Source: Streptosporangiaceae bacterium
Lineage (GTDB): Bacteria; Actinomycetota; Actinomycetes; Streptosporangiales; Streptosporangiaceae
Direction of reading: 5' to 3'
Length of the DNA: 7,925 nt
Assembly (NCBI GenBank): GCA_030050125.1
Contig: JASIJN010000241.1
Coordinates: 1 to 7,925, forward strand
Under the pieces are notes generated by a model. The model did no database searches. It saw nothing but the letters and a program-made list of their open reading frames with translations, and had not been told where the DNA came from. Every line of letters starts with the position of its first letter. Position 1 is the stretch's first letter. A program made the translations under genes and the position numbers. Below are positions 1 to 6,000 of the stretch, piece after piece.

Positions 1-222
1 GCTGAAGTCATTCAACTGCTTGGCCAGGACCAGGCCCGCTATCAGCACGCCGAGCAAAATGACGGAGAAAATACGCGTTGTCCGGTACTGGTACCTGACC
101 ACGGCCAGATTGCGCTTCCTGATGTAGCGCGGCGTCGACATAATCGCCACCGTGACCGGGCCGATCGTGAAGATCGCAAAGCCGACATGAAGCCAGAGCA
201 CCAGCCGGTCGGTAAAGGACAT
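1..222 (-). CDS. Predicted membrane protein, 3' end cut by window edge
   Basis: Seen: an open frame from ATG at 222 to the left edge, 74 codons without a stop. The start reads MSFTDRLVLWLHVGFA. Two hydrophobic segments lie at about residues 7-28 and 51-66, separated by a basic stretch rich in Arg and Lys (PRYIRKRN and neighbours). The protein is therefore an integral membrane protein with a cytoplasmic-looking positive loop. The first helix, with its Trp-Leu-His and Gly-Pro, resembles small actinobacterial membrane proteins of the DUF2269 type; this assignment is from memory and tentative. There is no Shine-Dalgarno sequence, but a TAAGAT hexamer ends 6 nt before the ATG, which suits leaderless expression. 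The function is not known, and the C-terminus lies outside the window. Confidence 0.72.
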   Translation of the reverse strand, partial: MSFTDRLVLWLHVGFAIFTIGPVTVAIMSTPRYIRKRNLAVVRYQYRTTRIFSVILLGVLIAGLVLAKQLNDFS

Positions 223-228
223 GTGCCG

Positions 229-234
229 ATCTTA
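229..234 (-). promoter_or_regulatory. Possible leaderless -10 element for the membrane gene at 222
   Basis: On the minus strand TAAGAT is followed by six bases and then the ATG at 222. This is the usual geometry of actinobacterial leaderless promoters (TANNNT, then about 6-7 nt to the first base of the start codon). No Shine-Dalgarno sequence precedes the ATG, which fits. No good -35 box is visible. Confidence 0.4.
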
Positions 235-254
235 GGCCCGGCCGCGCCGCGCCC

Positions 255-283
255 CTAGCTGCCGCTCGGCGTGGTGGGTTCCC
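255..283 (-). repeat. Displaced, frameshifted copy of the 3' tail of the gene at 483-893
   Basis: Bases 258-283 repeat the 27-bp unit found twice at 486-539, with one G missing from the run of four. The copy is even followed by CTAG, giving a TAG stop in the same relation as the real gene's stop. Read on the minus strand it encodes PTTPSGS and a stop, like the genuine tail. Upstream the frame runs only to a TAG at 378-380 and shows no membrane segment, so it is a fragment and not a gene. Confidence 0.7.
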
Positions 284-349
284 GCGGCCCGTCGGCCGGC
301 GTCAGCCTGGCTGTCGCGCCCGCTGGGCGGACCCGGGGCAGCCGGCCAA

Positions 350-399
350 GATGGGTGCGAATCCGCTGTACATCTAGCTACAGCAACTTCGCACCCATC
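350..399 (-). terminator. Large imperfect palindrome, probable transcription terminator or folded 3' trailer
   Basis: GATGGGTGCGAA (350-361) is exactly inverted at 388-399, and GCTGTA (365-370) is exactly inverted at 379-384. The apical loop is 8 nt (371-378) and the internal loop 3x3. Read as minus-strand RNA, two of the three internal-loop positions become G-U pairs, leaving a stem of about 21 positions with one mismatch. That favours a transcript from the gene ending at 483, whose stop codon lies 83 nt upstream. There is no U-run, as is common in actinobacteria. It could instead be a mobile palindromic repeat. Confidence 0.55.
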
Positions 400-482
400 A
401 CCGGGCAGCACCGGGCACCGCAGCCCGGCGGTAGGCTAACGCCCAGGTGTATGACGGGCCGTAACTCAACCATTACAGTCTG

Positions 483-893
483 CTAGCTGCCGCTCGGCGT
501 GGTGGGGTTCCCGCTGCCGCTCGGCGTGGTGGGGTTCCCGCTGCCGTCGGCCGGGCCGGTGCCGCTGGCCGGACCGGAGGCGGGCCCGACGGGGGGCCCG
601 GAGGGACCGGAGGCGGGCCCGGAGATACCGGCGGCGTTCGCCTGGCTGGTCCGGGCCGACCTGGTCTTGGCGATGTAAGCCATGATCAGGAATGCGATGC
701 CGACGACAAAGGAGACCACGGCGCGGACCTGGTGGTGGCCCTTGTAGACGCTGCCGTCGATGAAGTGGATCGAGTTCGCCGCGCCCGACACATAAAGAAT
801 CCCGCCGATGATCCCCAGGACTCCGATGATGGCCAGGACGATCACGAGCGGCCCGCGGCCCGGCGAAGCCCCCGGTGTACTTGAAGAACTCAC
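483..893 (-). CDS. Small two-helix membrane protein with Pro/Gly/Ser-rich tail (paralogue of the gene at 1072-1326)
   Basis: Seen: 136 residues from GTG at 893 to TAG at 485-483. I chose this start over an in-frame ATG at 983 because AGGAGG (904-899) lies 5 nt before the GTG and because the paralogue at 1072-1326 starts at the matching position with the same signal. Residues 1-14 are polar. A hydrophobic helix follows at about 15-33 (LVIVLAIIGVLGIIGGILYV), then a loop with GSVYKGHHQVRA, a second helix at about 58-76, and a basic turn. The last 55 or so residues are a disordered Gly/Pro/Ser/Ala tail ending in two copies of a nine-residue unit (GSGNPTTPS). The core aligns without large gaps to its neighbour, so the two arose by tandem duplication. 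The function is unknown; it is a small actinobacterial inner-membrane protein with no enzymatic motif. Confidence 0.82.
   Translation of the reverse strand: MSSSSTPGASPGRGPLVIVLAIIGVLGIIGGILYVSGAANSIHFIDGSVYKGHHQVRAVVSFVVGIAFLIMAYIAKTRSARTSQANAAGISGPASGPSGPPVGPASGPASGTGPADGSGNPTTPSGSGNPTTPSGS
486..539 (-). repeat. Two perfect 27-bp tandem repeats at a gene's 3' end
   Basis: Bases 486-512 and 513-539 are identical 27-mers. Each encodes nine residues (GSGNPTTPS on the minus strand), so gain or loss of a unit keeps the frame. They form the extreme C-terminus of the small membrane protein. A third, one-base-shorter copy sits outside the gene at 258-283. Confidence 0.9.
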
Positions 894-904
894 GTGCTCC
901 TCCT
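894..904 (-). promoter_or_regulatory. Shine-Dalgarno that sets the GTG start at 893
   Basis: AGGAGG at 904-899 on the minus strand sits 5 nt before the GTG at 893. This sequence, its spacing and the following GTGAG closely match those before the genes starting at 1326 and 3449. It supports the internal GTG over the longer in-frame ATG at 983, which has no comparable signal. Confidence 0.7.
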
Positions 905-1007
905 CAATGGGCTGGGCCCACTTTAAGTCCCCCGCAGTGAAGCTGAGCTTACTGACCGGGGTGAGGGCCGAACCGGGCCGCATTCCTTGACCGGAGCGAG
1001 CACGGGG

Positions 1008-1036
1008 TCCGGGTCCCGGGGCTTCCGGGACCCGGA
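1008..1036 (-). terminator. Strong GC hairpin, part of a twin terminator
   Basis: A perfect 12-bp inverted repeat (1008-1019 with 1025-1036; core CCGGGTCCCGG) has a 5-nt loop. It lies about 36 nt beyond the stop codon of the gene at 1072-1326. It has no U-tract, as expected for an actinobacterial terminator. With the hairpin at 1046-1063 it separates the two paralogous membrane genes. Confidence 0.65.
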
Positions 1037-1045
1037 GCCGCTGGC

Positions 1046-1063
1046 GGCGGGAGACCTCCCGCC
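1046..1063 (-). terminator. GC hairpin directly after a stop codon
   Basis: GGCGGGAG (1046-1053) is exactly inverted at 1056-1063, giving about 7 bp with a 4-nt loop. It begins 8 nt after the TAA of the small membrane gene at 1072. It is the first of two hairpins in a row. Confidence 0.55.
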
Positions 1064-1071
1064 CGGGGCGC

Positions 1072-1326
1072 TTACTTGGCTTTCGACTTGCTGCTGAACC
1101 AGGCGCCGACGAAGGCGGCGATGCCGACGACCAGGGCGACCCCGCCGCGGGCGAGGTGGTTGCCCTTGTGGACGTGGCTGCCAGCCGTCAGGAAGCTGGG
1201 CAGCGAACTCCCGGCGACCATGTAAAGGATCCCGACGATGATCGCGAGGACGCCGATCACCGCCAGCACGATCATCAGCGGCTTCTTGCTCGTCGCCGCG
1301 CCACCGGACACGCTTGCAGTACTCAC
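1072..1326 (-). CDS. Small two-helix membrane protein
   Basis: Seen: 84 residues from GTG at 1326 to TAA at 1074-1072, with AGGAGG (1337-1332) 5 nt before the start. A short polar Ser/Ala/Lys N-terminus is followed by a hydrophobic helix at about residues 17-38 (LMIVLAVIGVLAIIVGILYM). A loop with GSHVHKGNHLARG comes next, then a second helix at about 61-77 and a Ser/Lys tail. It is clearly paralogous to the protein at 483-893: the PL-IVLA-IGVL-II-GILY helix, the loop ending KG-H, and VVGIA in the second helix all match, but it lacks the long Pro/Gly tail. I infer a small inner-membrane protein of unknown function. It lies 155 bp after the VWA gene, so it may be in the same operon or have its own promoter. 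Confidence 0.85.
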   Translation of the reverse strand: MSTASVSGGAATSKKPLMIVLAVIGVLAIIVGILYMVAGSSLPSFLTAGSHVHKGNHLARGGVALVVGIAAFVGAWFSSKSKAK

Positions 1327-1351
1327 TGTCTCCTCCTAGAAGGGCCGCAAC

Positions 1352-1395
1352 GGAACCCGCTGGGCCGTCCTTTGGGACCCGCTGGGCCGTCCTTC
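1352..1395. repeat. 22-bp tandem direct repeat in the leader of the gene at 1326
   Basis: Bases 1352-1373 and 1374-1395 are two adjacent 22-bp copies differing at two positions; the 18-bp core ACCCGCTGGGCCGTCCTT is identical. They end 14 nt before the Shine-Dalgarno of the small membrane gene, that is in its 5' leader or promoter-proximal region. They could be paired protein-binding sites or a chance slippage duplication. Confidence 0.75.
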
Positions 1396-1401
1396 ATGCC
1401 C

Positions 1402-1413
1402 GTCATCGATGAC
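1402..1413. promoter_or_regulatory. 12-bp perfect palindrome, possible operator
   Basis: GTCATCGATGAC is a perfect dyad 76-87 bp upstream of the GTG at 1326 and just upstream of the 22-bp repeats. This is where a promoter for the small membrane gene could lie. A dimeric regulator could bind here; no specific family is indicated. Confidence 0.3.
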
Positions 1414-1481
1414 TACCTGCGGCACGGTACTACGGCCGGGCCTGGCGCAGGAGGTCTTCCCAAAAGCGACGAAAGCAAAAT

Positions 1482-3449
1482 CTATCTGCCGCCGGCCCTG
1501 CGCGCCCGCAAAAAGTCCCTGACCACGTATTCGCCCAGGTTCTCGGGCAGCGCGCGGAGCACCCGGCCGCCGTTGCGCCTGGCGACCTCGTCGACGAATT
1601 CGGTCAGCCGCACGTCGTCCGCGAGCATGAAGACGTTCATGGTCGCCCGGCGCCTGGTCATCTTGTCCACCTCGGCCAGCGTCAGCTCCAGCGTCTCCGG
1701 CGACGGCGGCCAGTCGAAATAGGACTGCCCGTCGCGGCGCAGGTGCGCGGTGGGCTCGCCGTCGGTGACCACGAGCACGACCGGGTTCTGGTCGGGCCTG
1801 CGGTCGAGGAAGCGGCCGGCCAGGATCAGCGCGTGATGCAGGTTGGTGCCCTGGACCATGTCCCAGCCCAGCCCGGCCAGGTCGGTCTCGCGCAGCTCGC
1901 GGGCGTAGTTGGAGAAGCCGACCACCTGGATCGAATCCTGCGGGTACTTGCTTCGGACCAGCGCGTGCAGGGCCAGCGCCGTCTGCTTGGCCACGCCCCA
2001 GGTGCCGCGCAGCGCCATCGAGTAGGACAGGTCGACCAGCAGGCTGACGGCGGCGGCGGCCCGCCGCTCGGTCTCCTCGACTTCGAAGTCGCTGACGGAC
2101 AGCCGGACGGGGCCGTCCTGCGCGGGCAGGCCGCCGCGCAGCAGCGCGTTGCGGACCGTCGCCGGCGTGTCGATGGCCTGCTCGTCGCCGAAGCTCCACG
2201 GCCTGGTGCTGCCGGTGTACTCGCCGGCCTGCCCGGCGTCGCGCTGGTCGTGGTCGCCGTGGCCGCCCTCGGGAAGCTGGGCGAACACCCGGCGCAGGGC
2301 GGTCTCGCCCAGCCTGCGCACGGCCTTGGGCGTGAGTTCCAGCTTGCCGTCGCTGCGCTGCAGGTAGCCCTGGCGCTCCAGCTCGCGCTCGATCTGGCGC
2401 AGCGCCTCCATGTCGTCGACGGCCTGGCGGCCGAGCGCCCGCCGCACGGCCTCCTCGTCGATGTCGTCGAGCCGGGCGCCGGGGTAGTCCTGGCGCAGTG
2501 CGTCCTCGAGCTCGGCCAGGTCGGCCAGCTCGGACAGGGCCGTGGTGGCCTCGCTCAGGCCGAGCGGGGTGTCGCCGGTCATCCGCTCACCGGGCCACCC
2601 GTCGAAGTCGATGTCGGGCCGGCGGGTCCGCAGCGCGTCGGCCAGCCTGGCCATCTCGGCGGCCAGTCCGGCGTCCTCCAGCGTCTGCGCCATCAGCGCC
2701 GCCAGTTCCTCGCGCTGCTCGTCGGTCAGCGAGCTCAGCAGCCGCTGCGCCGCGGCCATCCGCCGGACCAGCGAGTCGACGAGCTCCTCGAGGTTGCTCG
2801 GCGAGTCGGGGAACAGGTCGCCGTACTGGGCCATGAAGTCGTCGAAGTCCTGCTGGGTGTGGGCGCCCCTGGCGTCGGCGTCGAGCATGGCGTTGAGCGC
2901 GGCCATCATGTCCTTGACCCGCCGCATGGCCTCGGGATCGGGCTGCTGCAAGGTCTGCTTCATGCCGCGGAACTGGCTGTCGAGCACCTCGCGGCGCAGC
3001 AGGTCCTTGAGCTTCTCGAAGGTCTGCCTGGCCGCGGGCGAACGCCACTCGTAGCCGTCCAGCCGCCTGATGGCTTGCGCGGTGTCGGACGGGAGGGCGT
3101 CCAGCTCGGCCTCCCGCAGCCGGGCCGCGTCGTCGGGGTCGGGGAACAGCTCGGCCCGCTCCTGTCCGATCGCGGTGTCCAGCAGCGCGCGCGCCTGCTC
3201 CAGGATGCCGTCGAGACGACCGCGGTCGCGCAGCTCCCGCTGGCGCTCCCGGACCCGGCGGAGCAGGTCGTCGAGGCCCTTGTGCCCGGACATGCCCCGC
3301 CGGAGCAGGTCACGCAGGGCGCTGGCCGGATCCGACCCTTCGAGCACGGACTCGCCGAGCGCGTCCACCGCACCGCGCACGTCGTAGGGGGGCTCGAGCG
3401 GGTCGGGCCCGTCGTGGTACGGACCGTACCTGTAGCCGTAGCCGCTCAA
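1482..3449 (-). CDS. VWA-domain protein partnered with the MoxR-type ATPase
   Basis: Seen: 655 residues from TTG at 3449 to TAG at 1484-1482; AAGGAGG (3461-3455) 5 nt before the TTG supports that start. Residues 1-400 are charged and largely helical, rich in Leu, Arg, Glu and Asp. Residues 395-415 form a Gly/Asp-rich linker. A von Willebrand factor A domain occupies about 465-650. Its metal-ion-dependent adhesion site is complete: D473-L-S475-Y-S477, T535 in GTNLHH, and D563 in VTDGEP. Family knowledge: such proteins are encoded beside MoxR/magnesium-chelatase-I-like ATPases (compare mycobacterial Rv0958/Rv0959) and act as cytoplasmic partners that bind substrates through the MIDAS metal. The ATPase gene lies 72 bp upstream, so the two are probably co-transcribed. 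The client is unknown. No signal peptide or membrane segment is present. Confidence 0.93.
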   Translation of the reverse strand: MSGYGYRYGPYHDGPDPLEPPYDVRGAVDALGESVLEGSDPASALRDLLRRGMSGHKGLDDLLRRVRERQRELRDRGRLDGILEQARALLDTAIGQERAELFPDPDDAARLREAELDALPSDTAQAIRRLDGYEWRSPAARQTFEKLKDLLRREVLDSQFRGMKQTLQQPDPEAMRRVKDMMAALNAMLDADARGAHTQQDFDDFMAQYGDLFPDSPSNLEELVDSLVRRMAAAQRLLSSLTDEQREELAALMAQTLEDAGLAAEMARLADALRTRRPDIDFDGWPGERMTGDTPLGLSEATTALSELADLAELEDALRQDYPGARLDDIDEEAVRRALGRQAVDDMEALRQIERELERQGYLQRSDGKLELTPKAVRRLGETALRRVFAQLPEGGHGDHDQRDAGQAGEYTGSTRPWSFGDEQAIDTPATVRNALLRGGLPAQDGPVRLSVSDFEVEETERRAAAAVSLLVDLSYSMALRGTWGVAKQTALALHALVRSKYPQDSIQVVGFSNYARELRETDLAGLGWDMVQGTNLHHALILAGRFLDRRPDQNPVVLVVTDGEPTAHLRRDGQSYFDWPPSPETLELTLAEVDKMTRRRATMNVFMLADDVRLTEFVDEVARRNGGRVLRALPENLGEYVVRDFLRARRAGGR

Positions 3450-3461
3450 GGTCTCCTCCTT
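3450..3461 (-). promoter_or_regulatory. Strong Shine-Dalgarno supporting a TTG start
   Basis: AAGGAGG at 3461-3455 on the minus strand stands 5 nt before the TTG at 3449. No ATG or GTG is nearby in frame, so the rare TTG start is well supported. A strong ribosome site may compensate for the weak start codon. Confidence 0.75.
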
Positions 3462-3521
3462 GATCGATCTCGCGTCACGCGGCCAGCGCCAGCGGGTGCC
3501 GGGGCGTAAAGGTCCCGGTCC

Positions 3522-4970
3522 TCAGGTCCGGTAGACGGCGCTGCCGTCGACGACGTCCTTGGACAGCCGGCGCATCAGGTACAGGCCCTCGAGCGCGAAC
3601 TCGAGCGCCGCCGCCGCCTGCCCGAACGATTCGCTGCCGTCCATCGAAAGCCGGTCCATGATCTTGGCCAGCCCGGGCACGTCGCCGATCCGGCGCAGCA
3701 GGTCGTCCGCCGGGACCAGGTCCCCGGACTCCACGGTGCCGCCCTCGGCGAACTTGGTCAGCAGCCCGCTCATGTCGGCGTTGCCAAGCGAGGCGCGGAA
3801 GGTCTCGGCGATCGCGCGGCGCAGCAGGTGATCGAGCACCTCCTGCTCCCGGCCCTCCTCGCTGACCTCGAACTCGACCTTGCCGCGCAGCGTGCTCACC
3901 ACGCTGGGCAGGTCGCAGACCCTGGCCACGGGCTGGCGCTCGCCGGTGATCGCGGCGCGCCGCACCGCGGAGGCCGCGACCGCCTCGGCGGCCGCGATCG
4001 CGAACCTGGCCGAGACGCCCGAGCGCGCGTCCACCGCGGGCGAGGCGCGGACCAGCCGGGTAAACCTGGCGATCACCTGGACCAGGTGCTCCGGCAGCAC
4101 CGCTCCGGGCTCCGCTCCGTCCCAGGCCAGCCGGGACTCCTGGCCGATCAGCGCCAGCTCGGCGTCGAGCGACGTCGGGTAGTGGGTGCGGATCTCGGCG
4201 CCGAACCGGTCCTTGAGCGGCGTGATGATCCGGCCGCGGTTGGTGTAGTCCTCCGGGTTCGCGCTCGCTACCAGGACCAGGTCGAGCGGCAGCCGCAGCG
4301 CGTACCCGCGGACGCCGATGTCCCGCTCCTCCAGCACGTTGAGCAGCGCCACCTGGATCCGCTCGGCCAGGTCGGGCAGCTCGTTCAGGCAGAAGATCCC
4401 GCGGTTGGTCCGCGGCACCAGGCCGAAGTGAATGGTCTCGGGGTCGCCGAGCGTCCGGCCCTCCGCCACCTTGACCGGATCGATGTCCCCGATCAGGTCG
4501 CCGACGCTGGTGTCCGGGGTGGCCAGCTTCTCGCCGTAGCGCTCGTCCCGGTGCCGCCAGGTGACCGGCAGTTCGTCGCCCTGCTCGGCGGCGAGGCGGC
4601 GGCAGCGCGCGCAGACCGGGGCAAACGGATGGTCGTTGATCTCGCACCCCGCGACCGCGGGCGCCCACTCGTCGAGCAGGCCGGTGAGGGTGCGGATCAG
4701 CCGGGTCTTGCCCTGGCCACGCTCGCCGAGCAAGATCATGTCGTGGCCGGCGATGATGGCCCGCTCCAGATGCGGCAGGACCGTCTGGCCGAAGCCGATG
4801 ATCCCGGGGAAAGCGTCCTCGCCTGCCCGCATCCGGGCCAGCAGGTTCCGCCGGATTTCCTGCTTCACGGTCGCGAACTCGTGATCGCTGGCGCGAAGTT
4901 GCCCTAGGGTCGAGGCTGCCGGGGCGGCCGACCGGGTGGTCGCTGTCTTGGGCTCGCTCTTTCGCTGCAC
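3522..4970 (-). CDS. MoxR / magnesium-chelatase-I-like AAA+ ATPase
   Basis: Seen: 482 residues from GTG at 4970 to TGA at 3524-3522. Walker A is GERGQGKT (82-89). The Walker B region is GIFCLNELPD (191-200), with Asn196 where most AAA+ ATPases have Asp, followed by Glu197. SANPEDYTNRGR (236-247) supplies sensor 1, DRF (254-256) the arginine-finger region, and SARF (320-323) sensor 2. Between Walker A and B lies an insertion with Cys109, His114, Cys120 and Cys123, a possible metal site. The C-terminal 130 residues are helical. Family knowledge: these ATPases form rings and work with VWA proteins in metal insertion or protein remodelling; the closest relatives I recall are mycobacterial Rv0958-like proteins annotated as magnesium chelatase. 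No chlorophyll or cobalamin genes are nearby, so true magnesium chelatase activity is doubtful. It is probably the first gene of an operon with the VWA gene. Confidence 0.94.
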   Translation of the reverse strand: MQRKSEPKTATTRSAAPAASTLGQLRASDHEFATVKQEIRRNLLARMRAGEDAFPGIIGFGQTVLPHLERAIIAGHDMILLGERGQGKTRLIRTLTGLLDEWAPAVAGCEINDHPFAPVCARCRRLAAEQGDELPVTWRHRDERYGEKLATPDTSVGDLIGDIDPVKVAEGRTLGDPETIHFGLVPRTNRGIFCLNELPDLAERIQVALLNVLEERDIGVRGYALRLPLDLVLVASANPEDYTNRGRIITPLKDRFGAEIRTHYPTSLDAELALIGQESRLAWDGAEPGAVLPEHLVQVIARFTRLVRASPAVDARSGVSARFAIAAAEAVAASAVRRAAITGERQPVARVCDLPSVVSTLRGKVEFEVSEEGREQEVLDHLLRRAIAETFRASLGNADMSGLLTKFAEGGTVESGDLVPADDLLRRIGDVPGLAKIMDRLSMDGSESFGQAAAALEFALEGLYLMRRLSKDVVDGSAVYRT

Positions 4971-5021
4971 CCATAGACACTACGTGCTGGTTGCCTGGAT
5001 GCGCACCTTGGGAGGCCGGGC
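4971..5021. promoter_or_regulatory. 51-bp divergent promoter region, ATPase versus ROK kinase
   Basis: This short gap separates divergent starts at 4970 (minus) and 5022 (plus). On the minus strand TAGTGT (4982-4977) is followed by exactly 6 nt and then the GTG at 4970, with no Shine-Dalgarno, suggesting a leaderless ATPase transcript. On the plus strand GGGAGG (5010-5015) is the ribosome site of the kinase gene, 6 nt before its ATG. A plus-strand promoter must overlap the start of the ATPase gene, so the two may interfere or be co-regulated. No clear operator is visible. Confidence 0.45.
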
Positions 5022-5981
5022 ATGGCGGATCGCAGGCCGGTGCTCGCCATCGACGTCGGCGGCACCAAGCTCGCCGCCGCGGTGGCCGCGCCGGACGGGT
5101 GGCTGATCGAGTCGGCCGAGATGCCGACCCCTCGCGACCCCGACCCGGAGCGGCTCTGGCGCGCGCTGTGCGGGCTGCTCGGCCGGGTCCTCGCCTCGGC
5201 CGGGGTCCGCGAGGTCGACGGGATTTCCGGCGTCGGTGTCGGCTGCGGCGGCCCGATGGAGTGGCCGGCCGGGCTGGTCTCGCCGCTCAACATCCCGGCC
5301 TGGCGGTCGTTCCCGCTGCGGGCCCGGCTGCGGGATCTGTTCGCCGGGTCCCCGGTCCGGGTCCACAACGACGCGGTCTGCCTGGTGGCGGCCGAGCACT
5401 GGCGGGGCACGGGCCGGGGAAAGGACAACGTGCTCGGCATGGTGGTGTCGACCGGCGTGGGCGGCGGTCTGATCCTGGACTCCCGGATCATCTCCGGCGC
5501 GTCGGGCAACGCCGGCCACATCGGGCACGTGGTGGTCGACCCGGAGGAAGGGCCGGACTGCCTGTGCGGCGGCCGCGGCTGCCTGGAGGCGATCGCCCGG
5601 GGCCCCGCGCTCGTGGCCTGGGCCCAGGACCGGGGCTGGCGCCCGGGCCAGCCGGACGCCTCGGCCAGGGACTTGGCGCAGGACGCCGCCGAGGGCCACC
5701 CGGTCGGCCTGGCCGCGATGCGCCGGGCGGGCCGGGCGCTCGGCATCGCCATCGCGTCCGCCACCCACCTGTGCGACCTCGAGGTGGTGGCGGTGGGCGG
5801 GGGGCTGTCCCAGGCCGGCTCCGTGTTGTTCGAGCCGTTGCAGGCGGCGCTGCAAGCCCATGCCAGGCTCGAGTTCGCGCGCCGGGTTCAGGTGGTACCG
5901 GCCGCGCTCGGCGGCAGCGGCGGCCTGATCGGTGCGGCGGCGCTCGTCCTGGCCGGTGACCGCTACTGGACGGCCGATTGA
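5022..5981 (+). CDS. ROK-family sugar kinase (glucokinase-like)
   Basis: Seen: 319 residues from ATG at 5022, 6 nt after GGGAGG, to TGA at 5979-5981; this is the usual ROK kinase length, without the helix-turn-helix domain of ROK repressors. The phosphate-binding DVGGTK is at 11-16, the catalytic base is probably Asp117 in HNDA, and VVSTGVGGGL (141-150) is the second phosphate loop. NAGHIGH (163-169) and C180-L-C182-GGRG-C187-LE form the ROK zinc site with His169. The usual Glu of the E-x-G-H sugar motif is His here (His166), which I recall also in mycobacterial Rv0650-like kinases, so it is probably a clade trait. The role is ATP-dependent phosphorylation of a hexose or related sugar in the cytoplasm. 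The exact sugar cannot be told, and no transporter or sugar-catabolic gene is adjacent. It is probably monocistronic. Confidence 0.94.
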   Translation: MADRRPVLAIDVGGTKLAAAVAAPDGWLIESAEMPTPRDPDPERLWRALCGLLGRVLASAGVREVDGISGVGVGCGGPMEWPAGLVSPLNIPAWRSFPLRARLRDLFAGSPVRVHNDAVCLVAAEHWRGTGRGKDNVLGMVVSTGVGGGLILDSRIISGASGNAGHIGHVVVDPEEGPDCLCGGRGCLEAIARGPALVAWAQDRGWRPGQPDASARDLAQDAAEGHPVGLAAMRRAGRALGIAIASATHLCDLEVVAVGGGLSQAGSVLFEPLQAALQAHARLEFARRVQVVPAALGGSGGLIGAAALVLAGDRYWTAD

Positions 5982-5986
5982 GCCGG

Positions 5987-6000
5987 CCGGGGGTGCCCGG
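5987..6000 (+). terminator. Short GC hairpin after the kinase stop
   Basis: CCGGG (5987-5991) and CCCGG (5996-6000) form a 5-bp stem with a 4-nt loop, starting 5 nt after the TGA of the kinase gene. The region up to 6066 separates convergent genes, where a terminator is expected. The stem is short and has no U-run, so the support is weak. Confidence 0.3.

Noticed and set aside
350..399. tRNA or small-RNA gene
   Set aside because: It is a single long hairpin with no cloverleaf, T-loop or CCA-end features; a terminator or palindromic repeat fits better.
440..482. Sigma-70-like promoter on the minus strand (TTGAGT with downstream AT-rich words)
   Set aside because: No -10 hexamer lies at an acceptable distance; the leaderless site at 229-234 explains the next gene better.
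483..983. Longer form of the small membrane protein starting at ATG 983
   Set aside because: The extra 30 residues have no ribosome site, do not match the paralogue, and the internal GTG at 893 has a strong Shine-Dalgarno.
1336..2199. Minus-strand 287-codon frame overlapping the VWA 3' half
   Set aside because: It is an Arg/Pro/Gly-rich out-of-frame shadow of the VWA gene with no domain and no start signal.
1743..3509. Plus-strand open frame of 588 codons opposite the VWA gene
   Set aside because: It lies antisense to a gene with a complete MIDAS and good ribosome site; its Gly/Ala/Val/Gln/Arg-rich composition is the usual GC-rich shadow.
3522..4970. True magnesium chelatase subunit for chlorophyll synthesis
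   Set aside because: No other chlorophyll or cobalamin genes are present, and the Walker B variant and Cys cluster match an uncharacterised actinobacterial subgroup instead.
3475..4980. Minus-strand 501-codon frame overlapping the ATPase gene
   Set aside because: It is an out-of-frame shadow rich in Arg, Gly and Ala; the overlapping frame has all the AAA+ motifs.
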